From CAVPOO01 sp963707015 (lineage in GTDB: Bacteria > Pseudomonadota > Gammaproteobacteria > Thiohalobacterales > Thiohalobacteraceae): 64,000 nucleotides of DNA. This document shows, in pieces, positions 29,174-37,119 of the stretch (position 1 is its first letter; each line of letters starts with the position of its first letter). The stretch is taken from positions 62,001 to 126,000 of the forward strand of contig CAVPOO010000006.1 in the NCBI GenBank assembly GCA_963707015.1, written 5' to 3'. The position numbers and the translations under genes are program-made. The notes below the pieces were generated by a model, which was not told where the DNA came from, made no database searches, and saw only the letters and a program-made list of their open reading frames with translations.

Positions 29174-30382
29174 TCAAATTACCGCCACGCGCGCAAAACG
29201 GCGCTTGCCGACCTGGAAGACATGCGTCTGCCCCGCAACGATGGTGAGCGCCTTGTCCTCAATCCGCTCGCCGTCGATCCGCACCGCTCCCTGCCTGATC
29301 ATCCGCAGGGCCTCCGAGCTGCTGGAGGTCAGACCCGCCAATTTCAGCAGATTGGCGATCGGCAGCGCTCCGTCTTCGGCCTTGAGTTCAACTTCGGGCA
29401 TTTCGCCTGGCATCGCACCGCGCTGAAAGCGGGCAACGAAATTTTCCAGCGCATGTCCCGCTGCCTGCCGGCTATGGAACCGACCAACAAGCTCCTGTCC
29501 AAGCTGAAACTTGACATCGCGCGGATTGAGTCCCTCGGCGACCTCTTGGCGCAATCTGTCAATTTCGTTCATGGGACGGAAGCTGAGGAGCTCGAAATAC
29601 CGCCACATGAGGTCGTCCGACACAGACATGAGCTTGCCGAACATCTCATCGGGCGACTCATCCACACCAATGTAGTTGTTGAGCGACTTGGACATCTTCT
29701 GAACGCCGTCGAGACCTTCGAGAATCGGCATAGTCAGGATAACCTGCGGCTTCTGTCCGTAGTGCTTCTGCAGTTCACGGCCCACCAGCAGGTTGAATTT
29801 CTGATCCGTCCCCCCTAGCTCGACATCGGCCTTCATGGCCACCGAGTCATAACCTTGAATCAGCGGGTAAAGGAACTCATGAATCGCGATGGACTGCCCG
29901 CTGGTGTAGCGCTTACTGAAATCGTCACGCTCCAGCATACGCGCGACTGTGTGCTTGGCCGCAACATGAATCAGATCGGCGGCGCTCATCTCGCCCATCC
30001 ATTGAGAATTGAATATGATGGTGGTTCTTTCCGGATCCAGAATCTTGAAGATCTGATGCTCATAGGTTGCGGCATTTTCCAGTACCTGCTCACGCGTGAG
30101 GGGCTTGCGCGTCACGTTCTTGCCGGTCGGGTCGCCGATCATCCCCGTGAAATCACCGATCAGGAACAGCGCCTCGTGACCCTGGTCCTGAAACTGACGC
30201 AGCTTGTTCAGCAGCACCGTATGTCCCAGATGCAGATCCGGCGCCGTCGGATCAAACCCGGCCTTGACCCGCAGCGGGCGACCCAGCTCGAGTCTCTCGC
30301 GCAGTTCCACCTCGACGAGAATTTCCTCGCTTCCGCGTTTAAGTTTGTTAAAGGCGTCCGACACCGAAATCGAATTTGTCAC
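29174..30382 (-). CDS. tyrS: Tyrosyl-tRNA synthetase
   Basis: A 402-residue class I aminoacyl-tRNA synthetase. The HIGH-type motif is HLGHTVLL (about residue 50) and the KMSKS motif is KMSKSLNNYIG. GGTDQKFNLLVGRELQ and IGDFTGMIGDPTGKN are typical of this TyrS branch. A C-terminal S4 RNA-binding domain is seen (IANLLKLAGLTSSSSEALRMIRQGAVRIDGERI). The GTG at 30382 gives MTNSISVSDAFNKLKRG and has GAAGAG upstream; the longer open frame is unlikely. It is divergent from the M23 peptidase gene, a common gammaproteobacterial pairing. Confidence 0.96.
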   Translation of the reverse strand: MTNSISVSDAFNKLKRGSEEILVEVELRERLELGRPLRVKAGFDPTAPDLHLGHTVLLNKLRQFQDQGHEALFLIGDFTGMIGDPTGKNVTRKPLTREQVLENAATYEHQIFKILDPERTTIIFNSQWMGEMSAADLIHVAAKHTVARMLERDDFSKRYTSGQSIAIHEFLYPLIQGYDSVAMKADVELGGTDQKFNLLVGRELQKHYGQKPQVILTMPILEGLDGVQKMSKSLNNYIGVDESPDEMFGKLMSVSDDLMWRYFELLSFRPMNEIDRLRQEVAEGLNPRDVKFQLGQELVGRFHSRQAAGHALENFVARFQRGAMPGEMPEVELKAEDGALPIANLLKLAGLTSSSSEALRMIRQGAVRIDGERIEDKALTIVAGQTHVFQVGKRRFARVAVI

Positions 30383-30560
30383 TGCTCTTCGTAATCCACC
30401 AAAAAAGAGAGGCGCAAGAGTAACACAATGATTAATATTGCAAGTCTCGACGGGTACCCTCAACTCTCGCCAGCCACAACCGATAAAACCCTTTAGTGGC
30501 CGGATATTTAGCTGGCATGGTTCGTGCTTATTAGCTGCTCGCATGCCGGGCAAACCAAAG

Positions 30561-30589
30561 TTGACCTGAGGCCATCCGCCGGTTATCGT
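30561..30589 (+). promoter_or_regulatory. Predicted promoter of the M23 peptidase gene
   Basis: TTGACC (30561-30566) and TATCGT (30584-30589) are separated by 17 bp, 28 nt before the GTG start. The -10 match is only moderate. Confidence 0.4.
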
Positions 30590-30616
30590 CATACAAGGAT
30601 TTATGAAGGAAATTCC

Positions 30617-32248
30617 GTGGCCTACCAATCAGTTATAAAGCGGGACTATAAATGCCTGGCAGAAAAGGATACCCGACGTACAGGCTGGCTCAGCCCGCAC
30701 TGGCTGCTCCTCCTGATTGGTGTCAGCACGGGGGCCTTGTTGTTCGGTTACGTCTCGGATGATGCTGAAGCCAAACGCGATATTGCGCTGGCGTCGACAG
30801 TAACCAGTCAGATCCATGCAGACACCCCGGCACCCGCTCCCGTGGCGGCCGTGCTAAGCCGACCACTCGATTTACCCGGGACAGCGCCGTCACACCCCCC
30901 CCCTGATCAGACCGGTCTTGCCCACCCCGAACAGGAGGCAACAGCGGCGGACGACACACTTGCATTGCTGCCTGCGGGAGATGCGATTGCGATCGGCGAT
31001 GACCTCGCCGACGCACCCGCGCAGGAGACGACGCCGGCTGACGACACGCTCGCGTTGCTACCGGCAGAGGAAGCGATCGCGACTGGCGACGGTCTCGCCG
31101 ATGAACCCGCACAGGAGACGATGCCAGCAGAGGGTACCTGGAACCAGGTGACCGTTCGCTCCGGGGACAGCCTGGCGCGCATCTTTGCAAAACACGGACT
31201 CGATCCACAGGATCTGCACACCATCATTGCGCTCGGCGGCGAGGCGAAAGACCTCGCACGCATTCATCCTGGCGACACCCTGGAGTTCTGCCGTGACGAC
31301 GAGGGCGAATTGCTTGAATTGATCTACACCAAAGATGAGCTGCACGGTCTGCGTTTCCAGCGCAGCGGCGACGGCTTTGTCATCAAGGCAATCGACCGAC
31401 ACCCCGAGCGACGTACTGCCTCCGCCAATGCCGTGATCGACAGTTCGCTCTTTCTTGCCGCCCAGAAAGCACAGCTCTCCGACAATTTAACGATGCAGCT
31501 CGCCGGCATCTTTGGCTGGGATGTCGACTTCGCACTGGACATTCGCAAGGGAGACAGCTTTAGCGTCCTGTACGAAGAACTCTTTCTGGACGGACAGAAG
31601 ATTGATGACGGCAAAATTCTGGCTGCGGAGTTCGTCAACAATGGAAAGGTTTATCGGGCTGTCCGCTACCAAGATGCCAAGGGACGCACCGACTATTATT
31701 CGCCTTCCGGCAGAAGCATGCGCAAGACGTTCTTTCGCACACCTGTCGCGTTTTCACGCATAAGCTCCGGATTCAGCCTGGGTCGCAAGCACCCTGTGCT
31801 CAACCGGATCCGTGCTCACAAAGGCGTGGATTACGCCGCACCGCAGGGCACCCCCGTCAAGGCGACCGCCAATGGCAAAATCATATACCGCGGCCGCAAA
31901 GGCGGTTATGGCAAGGTTGTCATCATTCAGCATGGCAGCAGTTACAGTACGCTGTACGCACACCTGTCGCGGTTTGTGCGTGGACAGGCTAACGGAAGCC
32001 GTGTTCGACAGGGTCAGGTGATTGGATACGTCGGAAAGACCGGCCTAGCAACCGGTCCCCACCTGCACTATGAGTTCCGGGTAAATGGCACCCACCGTAA
32101 CCCCCTGACGGTGAAACTCCCTACGGCCGCTCCACTTGATGAAGAGTTCATGGCGGACTTTGAAGAACATTCGCAAACTCTGCTTGCCCAGCTCGAGCAA
32201 ATCCGCGCAGACGCAACTCAGGTGGCATTGAACAAACCTGACGAATAG
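30617..32248 (+). CDS. M23-family peptidoglycan DD-metalloendopeptidase (MepM/OapA-like)
   Basis: A 543-residue envelope protein. It has a membrane anchor near residues 26-45 (WLLLLIGVSTGALLFGYV), then a Pro/Ala/Glu-rich linker with a 30-residue tandem repeat. An OapA/LysM-like domain follows (VTVRSGDSLARIFAKHGLDPQDLHTI). The C-terminal M23 domain has HKGVDYAAPQGTPV (HxxxD) and GPHLHYEFRVNG (HxH), the zinc ligands. It should cleave peptide cross-links during wall growth. The GTG at 30617 has AAGGA 6 nt upstream. A broken anmK follows, a neighbour also seen beside this gene type elsewhere. Confidence 0.93.
   Translation: MAYQSVIKRDYKCLAEKDTRRTGWLSPHWLLLLIGVSTGALLFGYVSDDAEAKRDIALASTVTSQIHADTPAPAPVAAVLSRPLDLPGTAPSHPPPDQTGLAHPEQEATAADDTLALLPAGDAIAIGDDLADAPAQETTPADDTLALLPAEEAIATGDGLADEPAQETMPAEGTWNQVTVRSGDSLARIFAKHGLDPQDLHTIIALGGEAKDLARIHPGDTLEFCRDDEGELLELIYTKDELHGLRFQRSGDGFVIKAIDRHPERRTASANAVIDSSLFLAAQKAQLSDNLTMQLAGIFGWDVDFALDIRKGDSFSVLYEELFLDGQKIDDGKILAAEFVNNGKVYRAVRYQDAKGRTDYYSPSGRSMRKTFFRTPVAFSRISSGFSLGRKHPVLNRIRAHKGVDYAAPQGTPVKATANGKIIYRGRKGGYGKVVIIQHGSSYSTLYAHLSRFVRGQANGSRVRQGQVIGYVGKTGLATGPHLHYEFRVNGTHRNPLTVKLPTAAPLDEEFMADFEEHSQTLLAQLEQIRADATQVALNKPDE
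30932..31121 (+). repeat. In-frame 90-bp tandem repeat (30 residues x 2 plus partial)
   Basis: Within the M23 peptidase linker, segments starting at 30932, 31022 and 31112 are related. Each codes for QE-T-ADDTLALLPA followed by an acidic run ending LADxPA; the third copy is truncated. The exact 90-bp spacing and codon-level differences point to an old duplication in a spacer region. Confidence 0.8.
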
Positions 32249-32297
32249 TGACTGGTGACGAGCGCCTGGTTACCAGATCCCGGATCGCGGCAGCGAT

Positions 32298-32931
32298 GTG
32301 CCGGCGTCAACCCTCCTTCCGGCAACCTTAGGCAATTTGGCAAATCTGTTTATCGGTCTCATGTCCGGCACGAGCATGGATGCGATCGATGCCGCCCTGG
32401 CTGATTTCTCCGAGCCGACGCCCGTGCTGGTAAACGCAATCAATACCCCGCTTGATGGTGGGTTGCGCGAGGAGTGCCTGGCGCTCGCCTCCGGCTGTGC
32501 CGATAACGCCAAAGAGCACTGGGCGTGAACGGTTCAATCTCGAATGGCTGCAAATGCAACTGAACGCCGCAGACACCGCTGCGTCGCCACCGGACATTCA
32601 AGCGACACTGTGCGAGCTGACTGCAGCGAGCATCGCCGACGCCATCCTTAAGCATGCCCCGTCAACACAACGCGTCCTGGTCTGCGGCGGAGGCGCCCAC
32701 AATGCGGACCTGATGATGCGACTTCGCCGCCGACTCTCACCCAGGGTCCTTGAATCAACTGACGCGGCCGGTATCCCGCCAGACTGGGTTGAAGCGCTCG
32801 CCTTCGCCTGGCTGGCAAAACAGACACTGGAAGGCAAACCCGGAAACCTGCCGAGTGTTACCGGGGCAAAGCGGACTGTGGTGCTGGGCGGGATTTACCA
32901 AGCTAGAGAGACAACGGAAAAGGAACGATAA
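32298..32931 (+). pseudogene. anmK: anmK pseudogene (anhydro-N-acetylmuramic acid kinase), internal deletion and frameshift
   Basis: The 5' part encodes the AnmK start LFIGLMSGTSMDAIDAALADF, the ATP-binding N-terminus, to about residue 60 of the family. The 3' part, in another frame from about 32500, encodes STGRERFNLEWLQ, RVLVCGGGAHNADLMMRL and WVEALAFAWLAKQTLEGKPGNLPSVTGAKRTVVLGG, the family C-terminus. Compared with the usual ~370 residues, about 190 central residues are missing and the halves are out of frame (first half stops at 32528). The kinase that recycles anhydroMurNAc is therefore probably lost at this locus. Confidence 0.88.
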
Positions 32932-32969
32932 AAAGACACGCCTGTTCGCAGGCGCGAGGCGTACGCGTT

Positions 32970-34127
32970 TCATCTTTTATCAATCGCCACATACTCCCGC
33001 GCCGCCTCTCCTGTATAGACTTGCGTCGGCCGAAAGATCCGGTTGTCACCGAGTTGCTCGCGCCAGTGGGCCAGCCAGCCCGCGCAACGCGCGACCGCAA
33101 AGACTGACGTGAACTGATCCGCCGGGATGCCCATCTCCGCATACAGAATACCGGAATAGAAATCGACGTTGGCGTGAACACCCTTGACTGCCAGACGTTC
33201 CTCGCATGCCTCTTCGAGGGCCACCGCTGTTTCAAAAATCCGGCTCATGTTACCACCGCGAGACTGAATCAACTCCTGCATCATCCTCTGCAGGATGGTG
33301 GCGCGGGGATCCTTGACCTTGTACTCCCGGTGCCCCATTCCCCAGATCTTCTCCTTGTTGGCCAGTTTCTTGTCCAGCCAGCGTTGCACCCCTTCTGGCG
33401 GGCCAATCTCGCCCAGCATTTCCACGACCCGCTGGTTGGCGCCGCCGTGCAAGGGCCCGGCGAGCGTGCCGACGGCCGCCGCAATCACCAGGTAAGGACT
33501 CGTCAAAGTCGAGCCCGCTACAAGGGCCGCGAATGTAGAGGCATTGATCGTGTGCTCCGCATGCAGAATCAGACAGGCATCCATAATCCGCGCAAACAGC
33601 GGATCAGGTTCTTTGCCAGAAAACATGTACAGCAGATTCTCTGCATAAGACAGGTCGCCACGCGGTTCGATCGGGTCGTAGCCATTGCGAATGTGCTCCC
33701 ACATGGCGACCAGCGTAGCCATGCGCGCCAGTATCTTCACCGACATGTTGTGCACATAGTTCAGATCCTCACAGACACCGGTGCCGGTCAGACATTCGTC
33801 GCCGGGGTAAAACATCGACAGGCAGGCAATGGAGGCCTGCAACATCTCCATCGGACGGCCGGTCGCTGGGAGGTACTTCATGATCTCGCGAATGTTGTAC
33901 TTTACCCGCCGGTTCTTGCGTATCTCCTGATCAAACTGTTCCAGCGCCTGCCGGGTCGGCAAACGGCCGTCGAGCAGAAGCAGCGAGGTTTCCTCAAAAC
34001 TGCTGTACTGCGCAAGATCCGCTATCGGGTAACCACGATAGGTTAAGACTCCCGTCTGTCCATCGAGATCCGAGATATTCGACTTGGTGGCCGGCACGCC
34101 TTCCAGCCCGGGCAGATACTTGCTCAT
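32970..34127 (-). CDS. gltA: Citrate synthase (short type)
   Basis: A 385-residue citrate synthase that condenses acetyl-CoA and oxaloacetate. Active-site blocks are LHAEHTINASTFAALVAGST, GPLHGGANQRVVEMLGEIG, GMGHREYKVKDPRA and a catalytic Asp in HANVDFYSGILY. The length matches the dimeric Gram-positive/archaeal-type enzyme and not the ~430-residue hexameric E. coli GltA, so NADH inhibition is not expected. A 2-methylcitrate synthase role cannot be excluded, but no prp genes are nearby. Start MSKYLPGLEGVPATKS at 34127. Confidence 0.93.
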   Translation of the reverse strand: MSKYLPGLEGVPATKSNISDLDGQTGVLTYRGYPIADLAQYSSFEETSLLLLDGRLPTRQALEQFDQEIRKNRRVKYNIREIMKYLPATGRPMEMLQASIACLSMFYPGDECLTGTGVCEDLNYVHNMSVKILARMATLVAMWEHIRNGYDPIEPRGDLSYAENLLYMFSGKEPDPLFARIMDACLILHAEHTINASTFAALVAGSTLTSPYLVIAAAVGTLAGPLHGGANQRVVEMLGEIGPPEGVQRWLDKKLANKEKIWGMGHREYKVKDPRATILQRMMQELIQSRGGNMSRIFETAVALEEACEERLAVKGVHANVDFYSGILYAEMGIPADQFTSVFAVARCAGWLAHWREQLGDNRIFRPTQVYTGEAAREYVAIDKR

Positions 34128-34218
34128 AGTGTGACCCCTACGATGCTTGACAAGTACCGGGATACCACATGTGTAGCATAGCCGATACGTGAGGGAAGAT
34201 CAGGCACAGACCGCAACA

Positions 34219-34248
34219 GAAAAGGGGCGCCGCAGCGCCCCCTTTTTG
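34219..34248 (-). terminator. Terminator downstream of erpA
   Basis: An inverted repeat with arms AAAAGGGGCGC (34220-34230) and GCGCCCCCTTTT (34235-34246) has loop CGCA and one bulge. Read on the minus strand it ends in a T-rich run, 25-50 nt after the erpA stop. It could work in both directions. Confidence 0.8.
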
Positions 34249-34271
34249 CTTATGGCCAAGCCCTGCGGCGA

Positions 34272-34637
34272 TCAGTTTGTCGAGAATGAAGACCCGCAGC
34301 CACAGGTCGTGGTCGCGTTCGGATTACGTATGACGAACTGCGCACCACTGAGGTCTTCCTTGTAATCGATTTCTGCACCGAGGAGGTACTGAAAGCTCAT
34401 TGGGTCAACCAGCAAGGTAACACCGCAATTCTCCACTTGGGTATCCCCGTCGTTGATATCCTCGTCAAAGGTGAAGCCGTACTGAAATCCCGAACAGCCG
34501 CCACCGGAGATATACACCCGCAATTTGAGATTCGGGTTGTTTTCCTCCTCGATCAGCGACTTTACCTTGTTCGCAGCCGCCTCGGTGAATACCAGGGGCG
34601 CTGGCGTCTGGACTGGTGTCGCAGCAGTCTCGCTCAT
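34272..34637 (-). CDS. erpA: Iron-sulfur cluster insertion protein ErpA
   Basis: A 121-residue A-type Fe-S carrier. The three conserved cysteines are C48 (GGGCSGFQYGF) and C112/C114 (TTTCGCGSSF). LVDPMSFQYLLGAEIDYKEDLSGAQFVIRNPNA is typical of ErpA. It delivers clusters to apo-enzymes such as those of isoprenoid synthesis and respiration. The ATG at 34637 has AGGAGA 8 nt upstream. It lies between citrate synthase and a bactofilin gene. A second A-type carrier is at 42581. Confidence 0.96.
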   Translation of the reverse strand: MSETAATPVQTPAPLVFTEAAANKVKSLIEEENNPNLKLRVYISGGGCSGFQYGFTFDEDINDGDTQVENCGVTLLVDPMSFQYLLGAEIDYKEDLSGAQFVIRNPNATTTCGCGSSFSTN

Positions 34638-34705
34638 GTCATACATCTCCTGCAATCTCGTCTGAACCTATCTGGCCATCATTATGCAATTCCTGACAAT
34701 GGTGG

Positions 34706-35140
34706 TCAAGAATTGGCCATGACTGCAACATTTTTCACGGAATTATCAATTACTTCGACAGTGCTTGGCATATCCCCACCTTGCGCCTGAGCGCTGTGAA
34801 CCAGTTTGCCGTTCACCTCCGCACCCACCACCATTTCAATCAACTGATAGAACACATTACCGCGTACGCGGGCCTTGGAGGCAAGTTCGATGCGCTCCGC
34901 TGCATGCACGTCCCCTGTGACCGTTCCGTTCAGGACGATATGGGGGACACGAACCTCGCCTTCGATGCTGCCATGCTCGCTCAGCATCAATACGGCATCA
35001 CCATCCGCAACCACACTTCCCTTGATCCGACCATCCACATGCAGGCCACCCGTGAAATGCAGGTCACCCTGAATCTCGGCCTCGGCGCCAATCAAGGTAT
35101 CGATCTTCGATATGTTACACTTTTTGCGATTACCCAACAT
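34706..35140 (-). CDS. Bactofilin (polymer-forming cytoskeletal protein)
   Basis: A 144-residue bactofilin. The core DTLIGAEAEIQGDLHFTGGLHVDGRIKGSVVADGDAVLMLSEHGSIEGEVRVPHIVLNGTVTGDVHAAERIELASKARVRGNV is a right-handed beta-helix of short repeats with regular GxVxG turns. Bactofilins polymerise without nucleotide and scaffold envelope processes. The ATG at 35140 is chosen because AGAGGG lies 6 nt upstream; the ATG at 35146 is too close. It overlaps the end of the upstream coiled-coil gene by 11 nt, which suggests coupling. Confidence 0.93.
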   Translation of the reverse strand: MLGNRKKCNISKIDTLIGAEAEIQGDLHFTGGLHVDGRIKGSVVADGDAVLMLSEHGSIEGEVRVPHIVLNGTVTGDVHAAERIELASKARVRGNVFYQLIEMVVGAEVNGKLVHSAQAQGGDMPSTVEVIDNSVKNVAVMANS

Positions 35141-35891
35141 TGTCATCCCTCTGCATCTCGGCCGGTGCTGTACCAGGCCAGTTGAACGTCCATTCCAGTG
35201 GATTTTTCGGGGCGTTTTTTCCCGCCGGCATGGCTTGAATCCGAACGGCCGTTGGCTCAAACGCCTCTGGCAGCGTCAGCACGCCTTCCATGGTCTGAAA
35301 ATACCGGAAACGGTACGCGATACCATCGGCGTTCTGCTTCCCCGCGGTTATCTCGGCTAATGACAAGCGCTTTTTGGCACCGCCCTGTTTGCCGAGCACG
35401 TACAGACTGACCCGCCCGCTGGCAACGGGATGCCGCTTCTTCACCTGCGTCAGCACAAGGCGGAAATGATACTGGTTCGGCTCGGCACTGCGTTCCACGC
35501 TGAAGTCCTGCAACTGCAGTCCTGCCCTGGCCTCCGCAGGTGACATAATGCCCCGGTAAAAGGCCAGCTGCTCGCGCAGCTCCTGAATCTTTTGCCTGAG
35601 ACCGGCATGTTCGCGTTTGACTTCGGTGTACGTTTCCTGATCGATTTGCTGCGCTCGTTCCAGCATCACGATCTGCTGTTCCAGTGTGTGGTTACGTGCA
35701 TCGAGTTCCCTAATCTGATCGAGAAACCGGGTACGCTCGGATTCCAGTGACGCCAGATCAGACACGGCGTTCGAACGACCGAGGTCATACATCGTCCAGG
35801 CAATCAAAACGCCGGCAAACACCAGCAACACCACCGCCAGGCGGAGTTTCCAGGCCCGGTAGATGAGTACCTCTGTCGTATGTGCAGCCAT
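35130..35891 (-). CDS. Membrane-anchored coiled-coil protein (DUF6776-like)
   Basis: A 253-residue protein with one N-terminal membrane helix (LRLAVVLLVFAGVLIAWTMYDLG), then a coiled coil at about 43-110 (LASLESERTRFLDQIRELDARNHTLEQQIVMLERAQ and onward). The C-terminal domain (about 125-250) is beta-rich with FRLVLTQVKKRHPVASGRVSLYVLG. It resembles the DUF6776 family; function unknown. Overlap with the bactofilin gene suggests that it anchors or works with bactofilin polymers at the membrane, which is inference. The ATG at 35891 follows GGGGAA. Confidence 0.8.
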   Translation of the reverse strand: MAAHTTEVLIYRAWKLRLAVVLLVFAGVLIAWTMYDLGRSNAVSDLASLESERTRFLDQIRELDARNHTLEQQIVMLERAQQIDQETYTEVKREHAGLRQKIQELREQLAFYRGIMSPAEARAGLQLQDFSVERSAEPNQYHFRLVLTQVKKRHPVASGRVSLYVLGKQGGAKKRLSLAEITAGKQNADGIAYRFRYFQTMEGVLTLPEAFEPTAVRIQAMPAGKNAPKNPLEWTFNWPGTAPAEMQRDDNVG

Positions 35892-35967
35892 CAACCATTC
35901 CCCGGAAGCAAAACAGGCAAGATTCAGGCCACGTCGAAAGCGATGCGCGCTTAGTGCAGCGAATCGA

Positions 35968-37002
35968 TCAGGGTAGCAGCGCAGGAGCGTTCAGACCCAT
36001 CGTTTCGTCCAGATCAAACATCAGATTCATGTTCTGGACGGCCTGTCCCGCGGCGCCCTTCACAAGGTTGTCAATCACGGACAGTACCACCACGACATCG
36101 TCGTCCTGCGGGCGGTGTACCGCGATACGGCAATGATTCGCGCCACGCACGCTACGGGTTTCGGGATGGCTGCCGGATGGCAATACGTCCACGAACGGCT
36201 CGTCCACATAACGCCTCTGGTACTGGCCTTGCAGATCCGCAACGTCACTCGTCAGGCGGGCATAGAGCGTCGCATGGATCCCGCGAACCATCGGCGTCAG
36301 GTGCGGGACGAAGGTCAAACCAACCGGGCTACCCGTCGCAGCCTGCAAACCCTGCCGGATTTCCGGCAGGTGCCGGTGTCCTGGCACGGCATAGGCCTTG
36401 AGACTTTCCGTCGCCTCACACAGAAGCGTCGCGGTGTTCGCCTTGCGCCCGGCACCGCTGACGCCCGATTTGGCGTCTGCGATGAGCGTAGCGGTATCGA
36501 CACACCCCTGCTCCAGAAGCGGCAGGAAGCCGAGCTGGACTGCCGTCGGGTAACAACCGGGGTTGGCAACCACGCGCGCCTGGCGAATGGCATCGCGGTT
36601 GACCTCCGGCAAGCCGTAAACGGCTTCGGCCAATACCGCCGGGCAGGCGTGCGGCATCCCGTACCAGCGCTGCCATTCGGCAGGGTCCCGCAGACGGAAA
36701 TCGGCGGCAAGATCGATAACGCGCACGCCGCTGGCAAGCAACTCGGGCACCATGGTCATTGCAGTGCCATTCGGAGTCGCGAAAAACACCAGGTCCAGGC
36801 CCTTCAACCGATCAATATCCGGCACACTGAAGGCAAGCCCGATATAGCCGCGGAGATTGGGAAACAGGTCGGCCACCGGCATTCCGGCCTCCGACCGCGA
36901 CGTAATAACTGCAAGTTCGACATTTGGATGCAAGGCGAGCAGGCGCAACAGCTCAACGCCTGTGTAACCCGTTCCGCCCACAATCCCGATTTTGATAGCC
37001 AT
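35968..37002 (-). CDS. argC: N-acetyl-gamma-glutamyl-phosphate reductase
   Basis: A 344-residue NADPH-dependent reductase for the third step of arginine synthesis. It has IGIVGGTGYTGVELLRLLALHP (nucleotide binding), VIDLAADFRLRD, the catalytic cysteine in VVANPGCYPTAVQL, SGVSGAGRKA and PHLTPMVRGIHATLYA. Length matches the family. The ATG at 37002 gives MAIKIGIVGGTGYTG. It is upstream of the DUF6776/bactofilin pair on the same strand and divergent from the ClC gene. Confidence 0.96.
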   Translation of the reverse strand: MAIKIGIVGGTGYTGVELLRLLALHPNVELAVITSRSEAGMPVADLFPNLRGYIGLAFSVPDIDRLKGLDLVFFATPNGTAMTMVPELLASGVRVIDLAADFRLRDPAEWQRWYGMPHACPAVLAEAVYGLPEVNRDAIRQARVVANPGCYPTAVQLGFLPLLEQGCVDTATLIADAKSGVSGAGRKANTATLLCEATESLKAYAVPGHRHLPEIRQGLQAATGSPVGLTFVPHLTPMVRGIHATLYARLTSDVADLQGQYQRRYVDEPFVDVLPSGSHPETRSVRGANHCRIAVHRPQDDDVVVVLSVIDNLVKGAAGQAVQNMNLMFDLDETMGLNAPALLP

Positions 37003-37119
37003 AGGCAGATTATGAAGGCAAAACCACGGGCGCCGCAAAATTGCGCTAACATCCGATGACCCGCGTGCCCGCCGCGCAGACGCGGAATACGCACACAAAA
37101 TCAATCATACTGGGGATCC

